Shown piece after piece: positions 1 to 10,778 of a DNA stretch of 64,000 bases. The first letter of the stretch is position 1. Each line of letters opens with the position of its first letter. Origin of the DNA: Grammothele lineata (lineage: Eukaryota > Basidiomycota > Agaricomycetes > Polyporales > Polyporaceae). The stretch is from positions 248,001 through 312,000 of the forward strand of contig NDFF03000091.1 of assembly GCA_002150815.3 (NCBI GenBank), given 5' to 3'. A model generated the notes under the pieces. That model did not search any database, was not told the origin of the DNA, and saw nothing but the letters and a program-made list of their open reading frames with translations. The position numbers and the translations under genes were made by a program.

Positions 1-2996
1 CCCTGCCAGCAAATCTTGTGACGGACCTGATCGTCGCGAACTTGCAGGCGTTCACTGAGAATGCGCTCATCGGGATGGTGCAAGCGTATCGGCACAAGAA
101 AACCGCCCCTGCTGCTGCTACGCCTGACATACCAGGATTGTCGCCCACACCACCACCAACGGGGCCTACGCGTTCCGTTGCTGAATCCGAACCTGTCATG
201 GCCACCCCCCCTCCAGCCGCATCCCGCGCCCCGCCTTCGGAACCTCGTGCAGACCGTGATCGAAAACCAAGATCTGCTACACCTCCAATACCGGCGTCTG
301 GAGCCATTAAGCAGGAAGAGCCTGTCGATCCCCTCAAGATGGACATCGACGACGAGGAAATGGAGTACGAGCCCGAGAGGCTCAACATGGAGGTACGATT
401 CGCACTATTTTGCTGCCCTCGACATGTGTTGAAGTACGCTACAGATGTCTGGCGACGCCGAACCTGTCGACGAGGCTGAAGCAGCGTTGGACCACGACAT
501 GGACGTTGCGGAACTGCCACTGGCAGAGTTCAAACTTCCTCCCGCTCGCGAGCTTGATGAGAATGACCGTGAGGCCATCGTACAAAAAGCGGTCACGCGT
601 ATACATGAAGGCGCGAAGGATCTTATTGCGTATGACACGTTCGACGCGTCCGACACTCTAACCGCGGGGATCGCCCCAAGAGAACTATGGATGCTGGTAC
701 TCATTCGCATGGCGACACGCGTAAGCGATCCGGCGGACGGTGTTGACGAAGAAAATGAGGACATGAGGGACGACAGTGCCATCAGCGATCGCTCGGAGAT
801 CTACGAACGACAGGATAGGATGAGGCATGCTCTTGTCGAGTACATCATGGCGGACTTCGCTGGGCGGTATGTATACGGTGATTCTTGGATCATAGGTCTA
901 CGCTGACTTTAAGGTAGCATACGACTGGCGACTCGCTGGATGAACGAAGAGTGGTATAACGATCGAGTACGAAGATCGCAAGATCGAAATTGGGTGCGTT
1001 GCACACCCTTTCATTAATAGCGTTCCTGACGTCTATTTATTCAGCAACCAAACTATCACACATGGCTGAACCAGATCATTGCTGCGTACCAAACACACGG
1101 GGATGGCAAAGATCGAACATTCTCCCGTTTCCTCCTCGATCTGCCACATGTGCCACAAGACGTCCTCAACCTTCTCAGAGAATCATGTGTCGAGCTTGAG
1201 CGGTACGTAACCTTCCATTGCAATCACTTTCGTAATTGGGCTATTTATCGGTCGCAATGCCAATAGACGACAGATGGGATTCGCGGCGTTACGGGAGTTC
1301 GTCTCGCAGCGACCTTCATTGCGCGCAGAGGCAATGACCATGCTCCTCGAATTGACCACCCATCCAGACAAGATCACTCGCGGAGCCGCAATCAACACTG
1401 TGAAGCGCTGGATCCCAGATGTGCAGCCCATGTCGGACATGATCCGCGATTTCGCGTTGCAGTTGCTACGGCGGCTACAATCGCGTCCGAAGACGTCAGC
1501 GGAGGAGAAGCCGAAGAGTCCGCAGACGAACGGCGGCGACCACGACGAGAACATGGAAGATGGACAGTTGCCACAAGAAGATATCATCCAAACGCCCTAC
1601 CTCCCGGAGCAGCTCGAGCTTCCCGCGGTCGATGCCCAAATCATACAGCATGTGGAGCTCTTGTTCGCACTGTCTACAAAGGTTCCGGAGTTCCTGGACG
1701 AGTACGCGCTCTACCCTGCCGTCATACCTCGTGGCTAATCAATCATCCTCAGAATCTTTGCCGCTTACGGCGGGATGGAGGAATCCGTCCAGAAAACGAT
1801 CCAGCAACTCATCACGCCGCTCGTGCGCGCGCTGGGATCTTCGCATGGGAAACTTCTTACCCTTTTGCGAACGTTCCCGCCCGGCGCCGAGTCGCTGGCA
1901 TTGCGGGTACTGAATATATTCACCGAGAGCGGCCGGCCTAGTGCACAGCTCGTCGGGTTAGTGAAGAGCCTCGTTAACGAGCGCGATCTCGATGCCCGGT
2001 TCCTCATCCCCATCATCGCGGAGATGGACAAGGTAAGTAGTTAAATGTCTATCTGCGCTATATGCCGTTGAATGGGTCGACTCTAGGCCGACATCCTCCG
2101 GCACCTGCCGCGTATTGTGTCTATCCTCAACGGCACGCCCGAGCCCAAGAACCTTGTGCGCTCGGTGTTCAGCTCCGTCGTTACGACTCCCCCAGAAACG
2201 TTTGGTAAAGTTACGTCCAACCTACCACGCGTACGGCAGAGCGAGCTGCTCACCCCTGCGGAGCTCATGGTTCTCCTGCACGAGTCTGAGCGGGAGATCG
2301 GCCTCCGGAGCGCCATCGAGGGTGAGTGCTGTTGACACGGCGTGACTTCACACAATGACTCGTACTGAATTGGTCTGCGCAGCTATCACAATCTGCTTCT
2401 CGATGACCGACATTTTCCGCTCGGAGATTCTTGCCGTCGTGATGAACCAGCTTGTTGACGAACCCAACTTGCCCACGCTCTTCCTTCGCACGGTGCGCCT
2501 CTGCGTGGTCTTTCACCTCCAAATGCAGTACTGATGCGCCGCGTAGGTCATCCAAGCTGTGACCACCTACCGATCTCTCCGCGGATTCGTCTCCACGACC
2601 CTTCTTTCAAGGCTCATTACGAAGAAGATCTGGACGAACCCGCCACTTTGGGAGGGCTTCATCCGCTGCGCGAAACTCATCGCACCGCAGTCTTTCGGCG
2701 CGCTCCTCCAGCTTCCCAAGGAGCAGCTCCGCGAGGTCGTCGAGAAGCAGCCGAGCCTCAAGTCGGAGCTGCGCGAGTTTGTGATGAAGAAGGGCACGAA
2801 CAAGGCCCGCGTCGCCGGCTACCTCGACATCTTCGGAGAGGACGACTCTGCGTCGGCGAACGGTGCCGGTGCAAATGTCGCGAGCCCCAATGGGGGCCCG
2901 GACTCGGGTCCGGGGACACCCCTGCCCGATCCTGAGCCGCTGCTCGCAGTCCCAGACCGAGCTCCGACGCCCGCGGAGGCTCCCGCGTCTTCATGA
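1..2996 (+). CDS. PTA1: Symplekin/PTA1-like mRNA 3'-end processing scaffold (5' end outside window)
   Basis: This is the C-terminal half of symplekin/Pta1, the scaffold of the cleavage and polyadenylation factor in the nucleus. The reading frame is open at base 1, so the N-terminal HEAT-repeat part lies upstream. At least seven exons can be joined: an acidic, Pro-rich linker to about 390, a helical block from 445, and the conserved C-terminal domain from about 1270 onward, with segments such as ADILRHLPRIVSILNGTPEP and TPAELMVLLHESE that are typical of symplekin. The protein ends in a low-complexity Pro/Ala tail. Introns are about 50-60 bp with GT-AG ends. It is convergent with RPC4. Family assignment is strong; exact exon borders between 900 and 1270 are less certain. 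Confidence 0.85.
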
Positions 2997-3324
2997 GGCG
3001 ATCGTTCAGTCGTGGTAGTGTATTGTACTCGTGAATGTTTTCTCGTGAATGTTTGTTGGTCCGGCGCATCTTTTAGTGTACATTAGTCGTATTGAGGGTA
3101 GTCTTCGCCTAGCACACACTCCTGTAGCATGCCATCTCTGGACTCGTCTCGTAGCACAGGTACCCTAAGCAGTACAGTAGATAGCGAAGCATCCGGTCAC
3201 CCTCCAGCTCGGTCGCACTCAGTGCGATGGCCTCATTCAAGAGGCCATGAGGTGCAGCGAAGGCAGACGCTGCCGGCAATTGGGGTGTGCCATGAACCGT
3301 AGTATAGCAGGGAAATGCGTTCAC
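2997..3324. other. Convergent 3' intergenic region
   Basis: This short region lies between the stop codons of the symplekin and RPC4 genes. It probably holds both 3' UTRs. Apart from the small direct repeat listed separately I see nothing in it. Confidence 0.6.
3028..3054 (+). repeat. Tandem pair of a 13-bp sequence in a 3' UTR
   Basis: CTCGTGAATGTTT occurs at 3028-3040 and again at 3042-3054, one base apart, just after the symplekin stop codon. It is probably a local duplication. No function is evident. Confidence 0.6.
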
Positions 3325-5115
3325 TCAAGACGCAGTGTCCATGGTGAGGAGCCCATCGCCAAGCTCGAACGACGGGGGGTTGTCCGCAACGTCCATCGCG
3401 CTCAACAGCACGTCCAAGTCCGGAGTTGCAACGAATCGGCGGTTCACTTCTCCTAGTACGCAGAGACGCTTGTTGGCGGGATCAAGGTAGACAGCGTGTT
3501 GTAGGAATGATGGGTGTGTGGCCGCGGTAATCTATAGGTAGCACAGTTATGTATGTAAATCAGCGTTTGATGCGGTAAGGACTCGGCGAGTTACTTACAT
3601 CCATGACAATCCCGTTCTTGAGTCGCATTTTGACCGCGCCGCTCTCGTACACCTCAAGTTGACCGACGACGCCGTCGACCTTGGCGGCTTCTGCCGCCTT
3701 TTCTGAACCCTGCTGTGCGGCTGGTGGTTTTGTGTCTTCCGCAAAAGTGACTTTCTTCGTGGCGTCGTCGCCCGTTCCAGGCTCTGCCCTTCCCTTGCCC
3801 TTAACATCCGCATTTTGTGTCGCGTGGCGTGACTGGAAGACAGGGAATGGTTGTGGAAATTGGAAGAAATACAAACGTTCTTGCCGCATCGTCGAGTCCT
3901 ATCGAGATATTCGCAAATCAAAGTCAACACGTCTTAGAGCTTGTTACGTACCTCATCCTGCTCCTGCGATTGCGCAAAATCATCGATGATGTCCTCGAGC
4001 TCTTCCTCTTCTTCACTCTCGCTGAGGTCTACGGCGTTGGCCATGTTGACCGCCTCCTCCTCTGGACTCTCGTCTCGGTCGACATCCATGGCTTGCCCTA
4101 GAACATAATGTCTCCTTCGACATTCGTTCAGAATGGGAGAAATAGCGCATATACTCACCACTGCGCCCGACGTCTTCCGTCTTGATCTCATCCTTCACCT
4201 TCGCTCCCTTCTTCTTGTTCTTGCCTGCTTCCCTCTCCTCCCTCAAGCTCTCGGGTGCCATCCAGTCCATCTGCCGCACGTTCTCCATATCCACAATTTC
4301 CACGCCCTCGTCCGGGTCCGAGTACACCTCCGCCTCCTCCTCGGGCCCCTGCCCCTTCTTCTCCCGTCCCTCCTTCTTCAGCGACGGCGCCGTCGTCTGT
4401 GTCAGCCCTGCCCCGAGCCTCGCTGCAGCTCCTTCTCCACGTGGTACCGGAGGCGGGGCGGGCGCGAAGTTCGAGCGGGGTGCGGCGCGGCGCGACCCAG
4501 ACATACCTGCGAGCGCAGGGCCCATAGCGAAGGGTCCGCTCGCGGTCATCTCGACGGCCGGGGGGCGCGGGGCGGCGCCGCGCCCTTCTCCACCGGCACC
4601 GGTACCGCGACCACGTCCTCGTCCTCTAGCGCGTTCGGCGCCGCGGCCGCGGCCGCTGCGTTCTGAAGAGGATGCGGCGGGTGGTGGGGGTTCATCCTGG
4701 ACAAGTCGAACGTGAGCTCTAAGGTAATTTAGGCATAGCTCGGAGAGGAGCGCACTTTCTTTGGTTCTCTGACAACGTAGGGTGCATGAGATGACGGTGC
4801 GCACGCGCATATAGGGGGTGCTCACTCTTTGACGCGACGCGGGGGTAGGGTGGGCACGAACTTGAGCCTCTGCGCGCCGAGGCGGGTCACGTCGCTCTGC
4901 TTCTTCGCGAGGCTGGCGATGGCCTTGCCCGCTGCTGGGGGCGCGCCCGAGCCCGACGCCGAGCCTGAGCCTGAGGGGTTTGCGCTGCCGCTGGCGGGCG
5001 GGTGTTGGTCAGACATTGGGGAGGTACTCTGCGACGAGGACAGGTTGTTGACGTCGGGACTGCGACGGTCCACACCCGCGATCATCGAGCAGGGCGTCAT
5101 TTGATCTGAACTCAT
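3325..5115 (-). CDS. RPC4: RNA polymerase III subunit RPC4 (Rpc53-like)
   Basis: This is the RPC4/Rpc53 subunit of RNA polymerase III, which forms a TFIIF-like dimer with RPC5 and acts in termination and reinitiation. The N-terminus is Ser/Pro/Gly-rich and leads to the conserved LKFVPTLPPRRVKE segment. A middle RGRG-rich basic stretch (about 4560-4700) and acidic regions follow. The C-terminal RPC4 domain is clear: a FFQFPQPFP segment, then GQLEVYESGAVKMRLKNGI, then a VNRRFVATPDLDVLLSA block before the stop. At least six exons are needed. The start is the ATG at 5115; an internal Met at 5019 is an alternative. The gene diverges from the phosphoribosyltransferase across a 207-bp shared promoter. 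Confidence 0.88.
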
Positions 5116-5322
5116 ATTGATCTAAGCGAGACGATAACAAACGCGAAATCTTAGTATTCAGATTATCTTATCCGGGGACGCCGAGTAGAAGCCCAGACGA
5201 ATCAGTAGGAGTGGCAACCGCGGCTGGAGCTCCTCTCCTGCTCGTGCCGTGCTGCCCTCCGCGTTCTAGTTCGAGCCAACCGCGTCTCTTCGAAATCCGA
5301 CATACAAGAATAAGTCGCTGCG
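5116..5322. promoter_or_regulatory. Bidirectional promoter region, RPC4 / XPT1
   Basis: Only 207 bp separate the two divergent start codons, so both promoters and 5' UTRs must share this segment. No strong TATA box is visible. Confidence 0.5.
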
Positions 5323-6473
5323 ATGGGCGAACCAGAACACTTCCGCGTCACGTATAATGAGGTCCACAACCTCATCCGCGCGAGCGCAGCGAAAATCGCC
5401 GACTTCAAGCCGGATTTGCTTATTGCCATCGGTGCGTTCCCCCTCCAGAGACTTCAGCAACGCGCGCTGATCCCGTAAATAGGTGGAGGGCGAGTATACA
5501 ATGCAGCTCTCGCTCCTTTTCGGTGTAAACTTGACGTTTCCGACGCAGTGGCTTCTTCCCGGCGCGAGTCATGGTCCGTGCCCGGTATGCGCCCCACTAC
5601 CGTTACGGCTGACCGCGTCTGCAGCGCACCTTCCTGAAGCACCCCGAGAGCAACAAGAACATCCCCATCCACGCGATCGGCCTCTCTCTGTACGAGTCCC
5701 TCCCGGGCACGTCCGCCGAACAGATCGGCGAGGAGGTCGTCCGCACCCAGTGGCTGTATGTTCCTTCTCCTCGACTACTTCCGGCGCGTCCGTCCGCTGC
5801 TCATCGAATGATCCTACCAGCGGACCTGAGTCTGGGCAGTTCCTCTTGGGTCGGCACGCGCTCATCGTGGTCAGTAGTGGCCGCTTGGGTTCTCCGCGTC
5901 GTATTTATCAGTCCAGCCGGGATGCCTAGGATGAAGTCGACGACTCTCGCAAGACGTTGCAGTAAGCCCGCAGTGCTTCTCCGAGGATCACGGCCGCCTT
6001 GACTCATTCGCGTCAGCTACGCCGTGTCCGAGCTCCAGAAGGACGTCGAGCGCGAGCTGGAGAAACTGCCCGAGGCGCAGCGCGACGCGAAGCGCACCAA
6101 GTTCGCTGTATTCGTGGTTCACAACAAGCTCAAGCCCAAGCTAGCGTCGCTTCCGGCGGAAATCCCGTGCGTCCACGTATTCATGCGCAGCGAAGTGCGT
6201 GTGCGTGTGAGCGGCCTTCCTGACGGGTGAAGCATTTAGATACTATGCGGGCCAGGAGATAGACGACCTCTGGTGAGAACGATCGATGCCGATCTATTTC
6301 TGACCGCGCGCTCACGGGACTGTGTATGTATGCCAGGCTGGACTATCCTTGGGAAGCAGAGTGAGTGGCCGGTAGTCTCTTTCGCGCGTGGCCGGACAGG
6401 CTTTATACGTTTGCCCGATAGGGACATCGAGGAGCACGACCGCCTCGCGAAGCTCCAGAACAACAAGGCGTGA
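5323..6473 (+). CDS. XPT1: Xanthine/purine phosphoribosyltransferase (Xpt1-like)
   Basis: A cytosolic type I phosphoribosyltransferase that converts xanthine (and possibly other oxopurines) with PRPP to the nucleotide in purine salvage. Joined exons read MGEPEHFRVTYNEVHNLIRA, then IAIGGGGFFPARVMRTFLK, IHAIGLSLYESL, VRTQWL and the PRPP-binding motif LIVDEVDDSRKTLHYAVSEL. The C-terminal LDYPWEADIEEHDRLAK matches fungal Xpt1. The GGGG segment can be built in frame only with a 7-nt exon (5483-5489) followed by an intron with a GC donor (5490-5548). About eight exons give roughly the family length. The start ATG at 5323 is the first in frame. Assignment is strong; exact base specificity is inferred from yeast Xpt1. 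Confidence 0.9.
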
Positions 6474-6691
6474 CCGCAGTGCAGGCAGCAGGCTCTCCTG
6501 CGCACTGTCTTTAGACCTCGCGTAAAGATAGATAGATGTGGATACCGGACGCGCTCGATGCGGCGGGCGCGTGAGGAGGAACGAAGGAGACGAGGAGCTG
6601 AATTGCAGACGTGTACAGTAGTCCCTGAACGATGTGTACATGATGGAGAGAGCACAGTCCTGGCGGGAGACGGGTCGGTCTCTGGCCGCTG

Positions 6692-6696
6692 ATTGG
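6692..6696 (-). promoter_or_regulatory. CCAAT box (reverse orientation)
   Basis: ATTGG on the plus strand, i.e. CCAAT on the other, 164 bp upstream of the TATA box. The CCAAT-binding complex with HapX controls iron genes in many fungi, which would suit a mitochondrial iron carrier. That link is inference. Confidence 0.35.
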
Positions 6697-6859
6697 CTGG
6701 GCTGGGAGGGTGTGACCTGTGCAGGGAGGATGAGCAAGCGGCGAGGGCCGCGCAGTCTGCCACGGTCCCATTCGCGGAGCGGACCCGCGTCCGCGTCACT
6801 CCCAGCGGTCAGCGTCCCGGCAGCCTCTGTCTGTGAGTGTGTGACCCATCGTACGCGAC

Positions 6860-6866
6860 TATAAAA
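6860..6866 (+). promoter_or_regulatory. TATA box
   Basis: TATAAAA about 250 bp upstream of the mitoferrin start codon and just before a pyrimidine-rich leader, a usual fungal arrangement. Confidence 0.5.
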
Positions 6867-7118
6867 CGCGTGCATCCGGTACCAGCCACGACCGCCGACC
6901 CCCACCTCGCGTCTCCCCCGCCCCCGTCGCCGCCGCTGCCGCTACGCCCGCACCCCGCCGCTCATCGCGCGCTCCCACCCTCGGCCCTATAGCTGTGCCG
7001 ACTTGGCCTCCCTGGCGCCCCTGACCTCCGCCACGACCTCACCTCGCCCAGCGCACTTGCCCTCACTGCCCCGCTAGAGCTCCCCTCGCTATCTGATAAC
7101 TCTTGCAGCTCGTTTGCC

Positions 7119-8544
7119 ATGGAGGTCGTCGAAGAGATCGAGTACGAGGGTCTCTCCGCTAACGCGGGTCTCGGGGTACGTGTTCCTGTGACATGGCGAA
7201 CGCAGCAGAGGAACTGACAGTGCACGTTCGAACAGGTTAGCATGGCTGCAGGTGCTCTTGTAAGTGTCGCGTCCGCTGAGTGGGCTCGCATGGGAAAGAG
7301 CCAGAGAGCTCGGTTGTGCGGAAACGTGGGGAACTGACGGATGACGCAAACAGGCTGGAATCACGGAGCACGCAGTCATGTTCCCGGTTGACAGCATAAA
7401 AGTGAGCCTCCAGTCGCAATACGCGGCTGGGACGAATTTTCTGACCGAAACACAATTTCCTGAACAAAATAGACCCGAATGCAGGTGTTCGCAACGTCAC
7501 CTGCGGCAGTCTACACCGGTGTCGGAAACGCCTTCACGCGGATATCGTCCACGGAGGGCATGCGTGCGCTGTGGAGGGGGGTCTCGTCGGTCATCATGGG
7601 CGCCGGGCCTGCACACGCAGTGCATTTCGGGACGTACGAGATGGTGAAGGAGTTTGCGGGTGGGAACGTGGAGGGTGCGCCCAATCAGTGGATAGCAACA
7701 TGTGCGTGTGGTGGCTCTTCCTGCTCCATTGCACGACTTAACCAGCGAAATTTCCGGTTCCTGCTCGGACTTGACCCACCTCTCGAAATTTGCCGATTTT
7801 CGTCCGGTCCCGTTGCACTCGCCCGCGAATTCAATGGTGGTCAACAGCATTAGCAGGAGCGTCTGCGACCATCGCAAGTGACGCGCTCATGAATCCCTTC
7901 GACGGTGAGATACCCGTACCCTCGTCCGCATAATCGCGCATCCGACGCTCTCCCCTCCCGCTCCCCGCGCGTTACTCGCGCGCGCGCCGCCCACAGTGAT
8001 CAAGCAGCGCATGCAGCTGCACAAGTCCGAGTTCCGCTCCGCCGTCACCTGCGCGCGCACCGTGTACGCGCAAGAAGGTCTCGGGGCGTTCTACATCTCG
8101 TATCCGACGACGCTCACGATGACGGTACCCTTCACGGCCGTGCAGTTCACCGTGTACGAGCAGCTCAAGGCGTTCCTCAACCCGCACGGCGCGTACTCGC
8201 CCTCGACGCACGTCGTCGCCGGGGGTCTCGCGGGCGCGGTTGCTGGTGCAGTCACGACGCCGCTGGACGTCGCGAAGACGCTCCTGCAGACGCGCGGGAC
8301 GTCGCAGGACAATGAGATCCGTCACTGTAGGGGCCTCGCGGACGCGTTCCGCATCATCTGGCAGCGCGACGGTGCGCGGGGCTTCGCGCGCGGGCTCGCG
8401 CCACGGGTGCTCACGTTCATGCCGAGCAACGCCCTCTGCTGGCTCTCGTACGAGTTCTTCAGTGCGTCGACTTTTCTCTGCCTGTCCCACCTGATCCCCG
8501 TTGACACCGCTTCCCCCCTTGCAGAGGCTGCGATACGAGACTAG
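7119..8544 (+). CDS. MRS4: Mitochondrial iron carrier, mitoferrin (Mrs3/Mrs4-like)
   Basis: A mitochondrial carrier of the inner membrane that imports iron for Fe-S and heme synthesis. Three repeats are visible, each with the carrier signature: PVDSIKTR, PFDVIKQR and PLDVAKTLLQTRG; the third is characteristic of the Mrs3/4 group. The protein starts MEVVEEIEYEG and ends KAAIRD, about 300 residues, the normal carrier length. Six introns are needed, including a 24-nt second exon (GTTAGCATGG...GCTCTT). The start ATG follows a long C-rich leader. The nearby NBP35 also serves iron-sulfur biology but is not adjacent, so no operon-like link is implied. Confidence 0.9.
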
Positions 8545-9495
8545 AGATGCTAGGACCGCCCGCGCTGTACCTTCTGTCTACACGATGTGTATGGTATACG
8601 CAGCGCGCCGCTGCACCCACACGATGTCTCACTGCACGCGGATGTCTGCAGCAAAATGGCCCGGCGAGTTGCGGTACGGCGCGCTCTCGTCTGCTTCGAC
8701 GCGCCGTACCCTCGGGGGTGAGCCGAGACGCGGTTCATCCCGCGCGTACAGTTCCTCCTTCCCATCAACGCCTCTATCCGCGCGCCGGTGACGCACAGAT
8801 GCTTCCTCTCTCATGTCATATCCCCCGAACTTATCATACTGTTTGTTTTTGGTTGTAATCGCTTTCGAGCAAGGAATCTAGGTGCTACGCAGTAATAGTG
8901 TTGAAATTACAGTCATATGGCAGCGCACATGTGCAGATATGCCTTTCTCCGCTCTCTTACCTCTATTCTTTCGCCCGCGAAGATGCGCCGTTCGAACGGT
9001 TGATATAGAGTGCTCGTTCAACGAGTATTTTGAGCATATGAATGCGACCCGTGTCTGGAAACGCACGTCCTATTGACCAGGTCTAGATGGACGTTTGTCG
9101 GGGGATGAAGTACTGGAATGCGGCCAGAACATCGATGAATTAACCCCAGTTAGTTGAATCGTAAGCAGGTGCCACAGCTATTCGAGTCACTCTCCACAGG
9201 CGTCTCCACAGCGAACACATGCTTTTGAAACGGTGTGTAGAAACTCTGACTGGACAGTCAGTGCTAGCCACCCTGTAACAGAAAACGACGACTTAGTATA
9301 AGAAAATAGAAGACTGCTGGGCTCAATGGTCGCTCACCACAAGCCAGACTGCTGCATAGCGACGTTCGTACCATGAGATGTATGATACACAAAAGGATAG
9401 CATTACGACGTTACTATACATATGAGTAATCTCCGAGCGCGAGCATGTTATACCAAAGTCCAAGCGATTCGATGCGAGAGGTGGGTCTATATACA
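8545..9495. other. Convergent intergenic region, mitoferrin / TAF10
   Basis: About 950 bp between two 3' ends. It holds two neighbouring small palindromes near 8988-9025 and otherwise no coding signal I can support. Confidence 0.6.
8988..9025. repeat. Pair of small palindromes in a convergent 3' region
   Basis: CCGTTCGAACGG (8988-8999) is a perfect 12-bp palindrome, and CTCGTTCAACGAG (9013-9025) is a 6-bp inverted repeat with a 1-nt centre. They lie 13 bp apart. Both could form small hairpins in read-through transcripts. Function unknown. Confidence 0.4.
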
Positions 9496-10215
9496 TTACA
9501 TGTAGAACTCTGGCTTGCGCGAAGTGATGCCGTACTCTGTCAGGGCGGCACTGAGGTCGTCCATCGTGAGCGTCGTCTTCGTCTTGTCCTGGAAGATGCA
9601 GTCAGTGAATGGATCGACGGTGACAGCGACAAGCTGGTAGAGACACTCACTCGCGCTGACGCTGCGCCGGTCGGTTGGTTCGCTCTTGACCTGCCACCAG
9701 TCGCGTTCGCGCGTATACGCGCATGCTGGTACGCGTCCGCAGCAATGTCCGACACGAACTTTTGGGCGGCGAGGGATAGGAGGCGTTTGCTACGCGGAAG
9801 CGGAGGCCTGTGAGCATCGGGGGCCATACGTACTTGGACGGGGAACACTCACAGCCTCACATCTTCACATTCAAACCCTACCCTCTGCAGGTAGTACTCC
9901 GTGACCTCGTTGGGGATCTATGCGCGTGAGAGTCAGCCTGACCGCTCTAGTGTACGAGGTACGCCTCATCTGCAGATGCACTCGCGGACATACCAGAGGT
10001 TCGTAGTCATCTAGCATCAACAAGAACTCTGCAAGTGTTTTGTCTTTTCGCGCCTCTTCTGTTGCCTGGCTTGTTGAAGGTTTGGAGGGGGATGAGCTAG
10101 GACCGGGTTGCTGGAAGTCAGGCGTGGATTGAGGTCGCGGAGACGGCGCGGAAGGCGTCGGGGTGGCGGTATAGAACGGAGGGTTCTGCGATGCGTCCTG
10201 GTATGGAGTAGACAT
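9496..10215 (-). CDS. TAF10: TFIID/SAGA subunit TAF10
   Basis: TAF10 is a histone-fold protein shared by TFIID and the SAGA coactivator. The N-terminus ([14 protein letters not shown]...) is Pro/Ser-rich and disordered. The conserved domain follows: [15 protein letters not shown], a short [26 protein letters not shown] segment split over introns, [21 protein letters not shown] and the C-terminal [14 protein letters not shown], ending KPEFYM. Four exons are joined. An upstream in-frame ATG at 10356 exists, but its extra residues look like translated leader, so I prefer the ATG at 10215. Confidence 0.9.
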
Positions 10216-10778
10216 GGTATATTTGGCGTTCAAATTCCGGCTGTCGAAGAGGGCACTGAGGACGAGGGCGTGAAGTTGAACTGGTAGGTGTAGTAGTAGT
10301 CGGAGGAAAGCCGGACGGTGCGTCAAGCGCGCGCGCTCGGGTCCGGGATCGTGCATGGGCGTCTACACGCGCGTCGCGCATAAATTTCGCTCGGCTGCCC
10401 TTGCATCTCTTGTCCTCCTCCCACCACCTTCGTCCCTACTTCTTCCACAACACCCAGCGTGAGTACCAGCTATCCCTTCTGTCATATCGTCGTTATATCC
10501 TCGATACTTTGTTATGATGTTTGAGGCATTTGGCTTTAGCAGGGCTTCCTGCGGTGCAGAAACTTATCTCAGCTACCTTCGGGCCCTTGCTTTGGCGAGA
10601 GGTCCGCTTTTATCTGAACTTTCCTACCCCGTTTGCGTTGTGCGTTTTCAGCATCGGCTAACGCGCTGCTTTCTTAGGTCCATAACGCATCGATTCGATC
10701 TGATGTGGTTGCTCCGATGTTACATCTGTGTATTCTATTACAATGGCAGTACTTCGTCCTATGACATTCCTCCTGCAT
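10216..10778. other. Intergenic region with a transcription-leader-like segment on the plus strand
   Basis: This contains the TAF10 promoter. On the plus strand, 10380-10470 looks like a fungal leader: a CATAAATTT motif, a C/T-rich run and then AGC|GTGAGT resembling a splice donor. No protein follows that I can support, so a non-coding transcript is possible. Confidence 0.3.

Larger units (their letters stand above)
6474..7118. promoter_or_regulatory. Promoter and long pyrimidine-rich leader of the mitoferrin gene
   Basis: A gene-free stretch between two same-strand genes. It contains an ATTGG box near 6692 and a TATAAAA at 6860, followed by about 240 bp of C/CT-rich leader with runs of CCGCC that reach the start codon. 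Confidence 0.55.

Noticed and set aside
4133..4715. Two plus-strand frames of 177 codons
   Set aside because: They are antisense shadows of the GC-rich, Arg/Gly-rich coding part of RPC4.
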